From: Arthrobacter terrae
Lineage (GTDB): Bacteria; Actinomycetota; Actinomycetes; Actinomycetales; Micrococcaceae
Assembly (NCBI RefSeq): GCF_015708085.1
Contig: NZ_JADNYM010000016.1
Location: 1-64,000, forward strand
Direction of reading: 5' to 3'
DNA: 64,000 nucleotides
The notes under the pieces are model-generated. The model saw nothing but the letters and a program-made list of their open reading frames with translations. It did no database searches and was not told the DNA's origin. Within the stretch, counting starts at the first letter, position 1, and each line of letters begins with the position of its first letter. This document shows positions 63,106 to 64,000 of this stretch, one piece after another. A program made the translations under genes and the position numbers.

Positions 63106-64000
63106 ATGCGTTTTTCGCGTATTTCCAAAGCTCTCGGCGTTGCCGCAGTAGTTGCCATGGGCATTACAGCCTGCAGTGGCGGCGGTTCCGGCAGCACCGA
63201 CACCAACGCAGGTTCCGGCAATACCAGCAAGGTTGTTAATGCCTATGGTGGAGAACCGCAGAACCCCTTGCTCCCGGCCAACACGAATGAGGTGTTCGGC
63301 GGCCGCGTGATGGACATGATCTACTCCGGTCTGGTCAGCTATGACGCCTCCGGAAAGACCGTGAACGAGCTGGCGGATTCCATCAAAACCACTGACTCGC
63401 AGAACTACACCATCAAAATCAAACCCGGTGAAAAGTTCAGCGATGGTTCGCCCGTTACCGCCAAGAACTTCGTGGATGCCTGGAACTTCGGCGCGCTGAG
63501 CACCAATGCGCAGCTGAACTCCTACTTCTTCGAGTCCATCGACGGTTATAAAGACGTAAGCGCCATGTCCGCCGACGGCAAGACCGCCGCTCCCACCGCG
63601 CAGACGATGTCCGGCCTTGCCGTTGTTGACGACACCACCTTCACGGTGAAACTGTCCCAGCCTGAATCTGACTTCCCGCTGCGTCTGGGCTACACCGCGT
63701 TCTACCCGATGACCGAAGCCGCAATCGCGGATCCCAAGGCCTCCGGCGAGAAGCCGGTCAGCACCGGTCCGTACATGCTCAAGACCTGGACCCACAACTC
63801 CTCCATTGAGCTCGTTCCGAACCCGAACTACACCGGTCCGCGCAAGCCCAAAAACGCCGGCATCACGTTCAAGGTCTACACCACGGCGGATGCGGCGTAC
63901 TCGGATCTGCTCTCCAACAACCTCGATGTGCTGGACGGCATCCCCGCGGCCAGCCTGAAGTCCTTCCAGTCGGACCTCGGCGACCGCAGCATCATCAAGC
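63106..64000 (+). CDS. Peptide-binding lipoprotein, OppA-like (partial, runs off window)
   Basis: The frame opens at ATG 63106 (GGAGG 5 nt upstream) with MRFSRISKALGVAAVVAMGI and a lipobox ITAC, and stays open for 298 codons to the window edge. SBP_bac_5 motifs are PQNPLLPANTNEVFGGRVMD, KPGEKFSDGSPVTAKNFVDA and KPVSTGPYMLKTWTHNSSIE. It is a second peptide-binding protein with a signal peptide closely similar to the preceding one, yet its mature sequence is clearly different. It may head an opp operon continuing to the right. Confidence 0.9.
   Translation, partial: MRFSRISKALGVAAVVAMGITACSGGGSGSTDTNAGSGNTSKVVNAYGGEPQNPLLPANTNEVFGGRVMDMIYSGLVSYDASGKTVNELADSIKTTDSQNYTIKIKPGEKFSDGSPVTAKNFVDAWNFGALSTNAQLNSYFFESIDGYKDVSAMSADGKTAAPTAQTMSGLAVVDDTTFTVKLSQPESDFPLRLGYTAFYPMTEAAIADPKASGEKPVSTGPYMLKTWTHNSSIELVPNPNYTGPRKPKNAGITFKVYTTADAAYSDLLSNNLDVLDGIPAASLKSFQSDLGDRSIIK

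Overview
This is a high-GC window with actinobacterial gene structure: dense operons with ATGA/GTGA stop-start overlaps, frequent GTG/TTG starts, many genes with a TANNNT -10 box about 6 nt before the start codon, a DUF222-type ORF at the left edge, and a flagellum without P/L-ring genes. The best guess is a motile member of the Micrococcales (Arthrobacter-like); the genus cannot be fixed from sequence reading alone.

Positions 865-29127 hold an almost complete flagellar gene cluster. flgN-flgK-flgL-fliW runs leftward. Rightward come the sigma factor fliA, flagellin fliC, fliD-fliS-fliT, then flgB-flgC-fliE-fliF-fliG-fliH-fliI-fliJ-fliK-flgD-flgE, flbD-motA-motB, fliM-fliN-fliO-fliP-fliQ-fliR-flhB-flhA, a degenerate FlhF-like gene, and csrA. 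I find five promoter-like sites of the form T(A/T)AC-N15-GCCGA(T/G)AG, upstream of flgN, fliC, flgB, flbD and fliM. They match the general pattern of FliA/sigma-28 promoters and would tie the cluster to its own sigma factor. The flagellin leader has a hairpin with AUGGA in its loop and ACGGA at the Shine-Dalgarno sequence. With fliW and csrA also present, this points to FliW-CsrA control of flagellin translation. No chemotaxis genes, flgM, fliL, flgF or flgG were recognised.

Positions 29214-54786 are mostly ordinary chromosomal genes. They are an aldo/keto reductase, an AlaX-type editing protein, CorA, two Lrp/AsnC regulators, two MFS exporters, a Cys/Met-metabolism PLP enzyme, an NAD-epimerase, an alpha/beta hydrolase, a BadF-type sugar kinase, an aldehyde dehydrogenase, a four-gene osmoprotectant ABC transporter, an alanine-type aminotransferase, PPK2, XseB/XseA, a membrane protein, IspH, RmuC and YchF.

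Positions 54787 to about 56588 look accessory. A higB-higA pair, an AAC(2')-like acetyltransferase gene split by one in-frame TGA, a second copy of the last nine codons of ychF, and a zeta-toxin P-loop fragment follow the true ychF stop. This is best read as insertion or replacement at the 3' end of ychF followed by decay. After it come an FAD amine-oxidase-like protein, a DUF2071 protein, an endonuclease/exonuclease/phosphatase protein, a YjdF-like membrane protein, and two peptide-binding lipoproteins. The second of these runs off the right edge. No tRNA, rRNA, CRISPR array or complete insertion sequence was seen.
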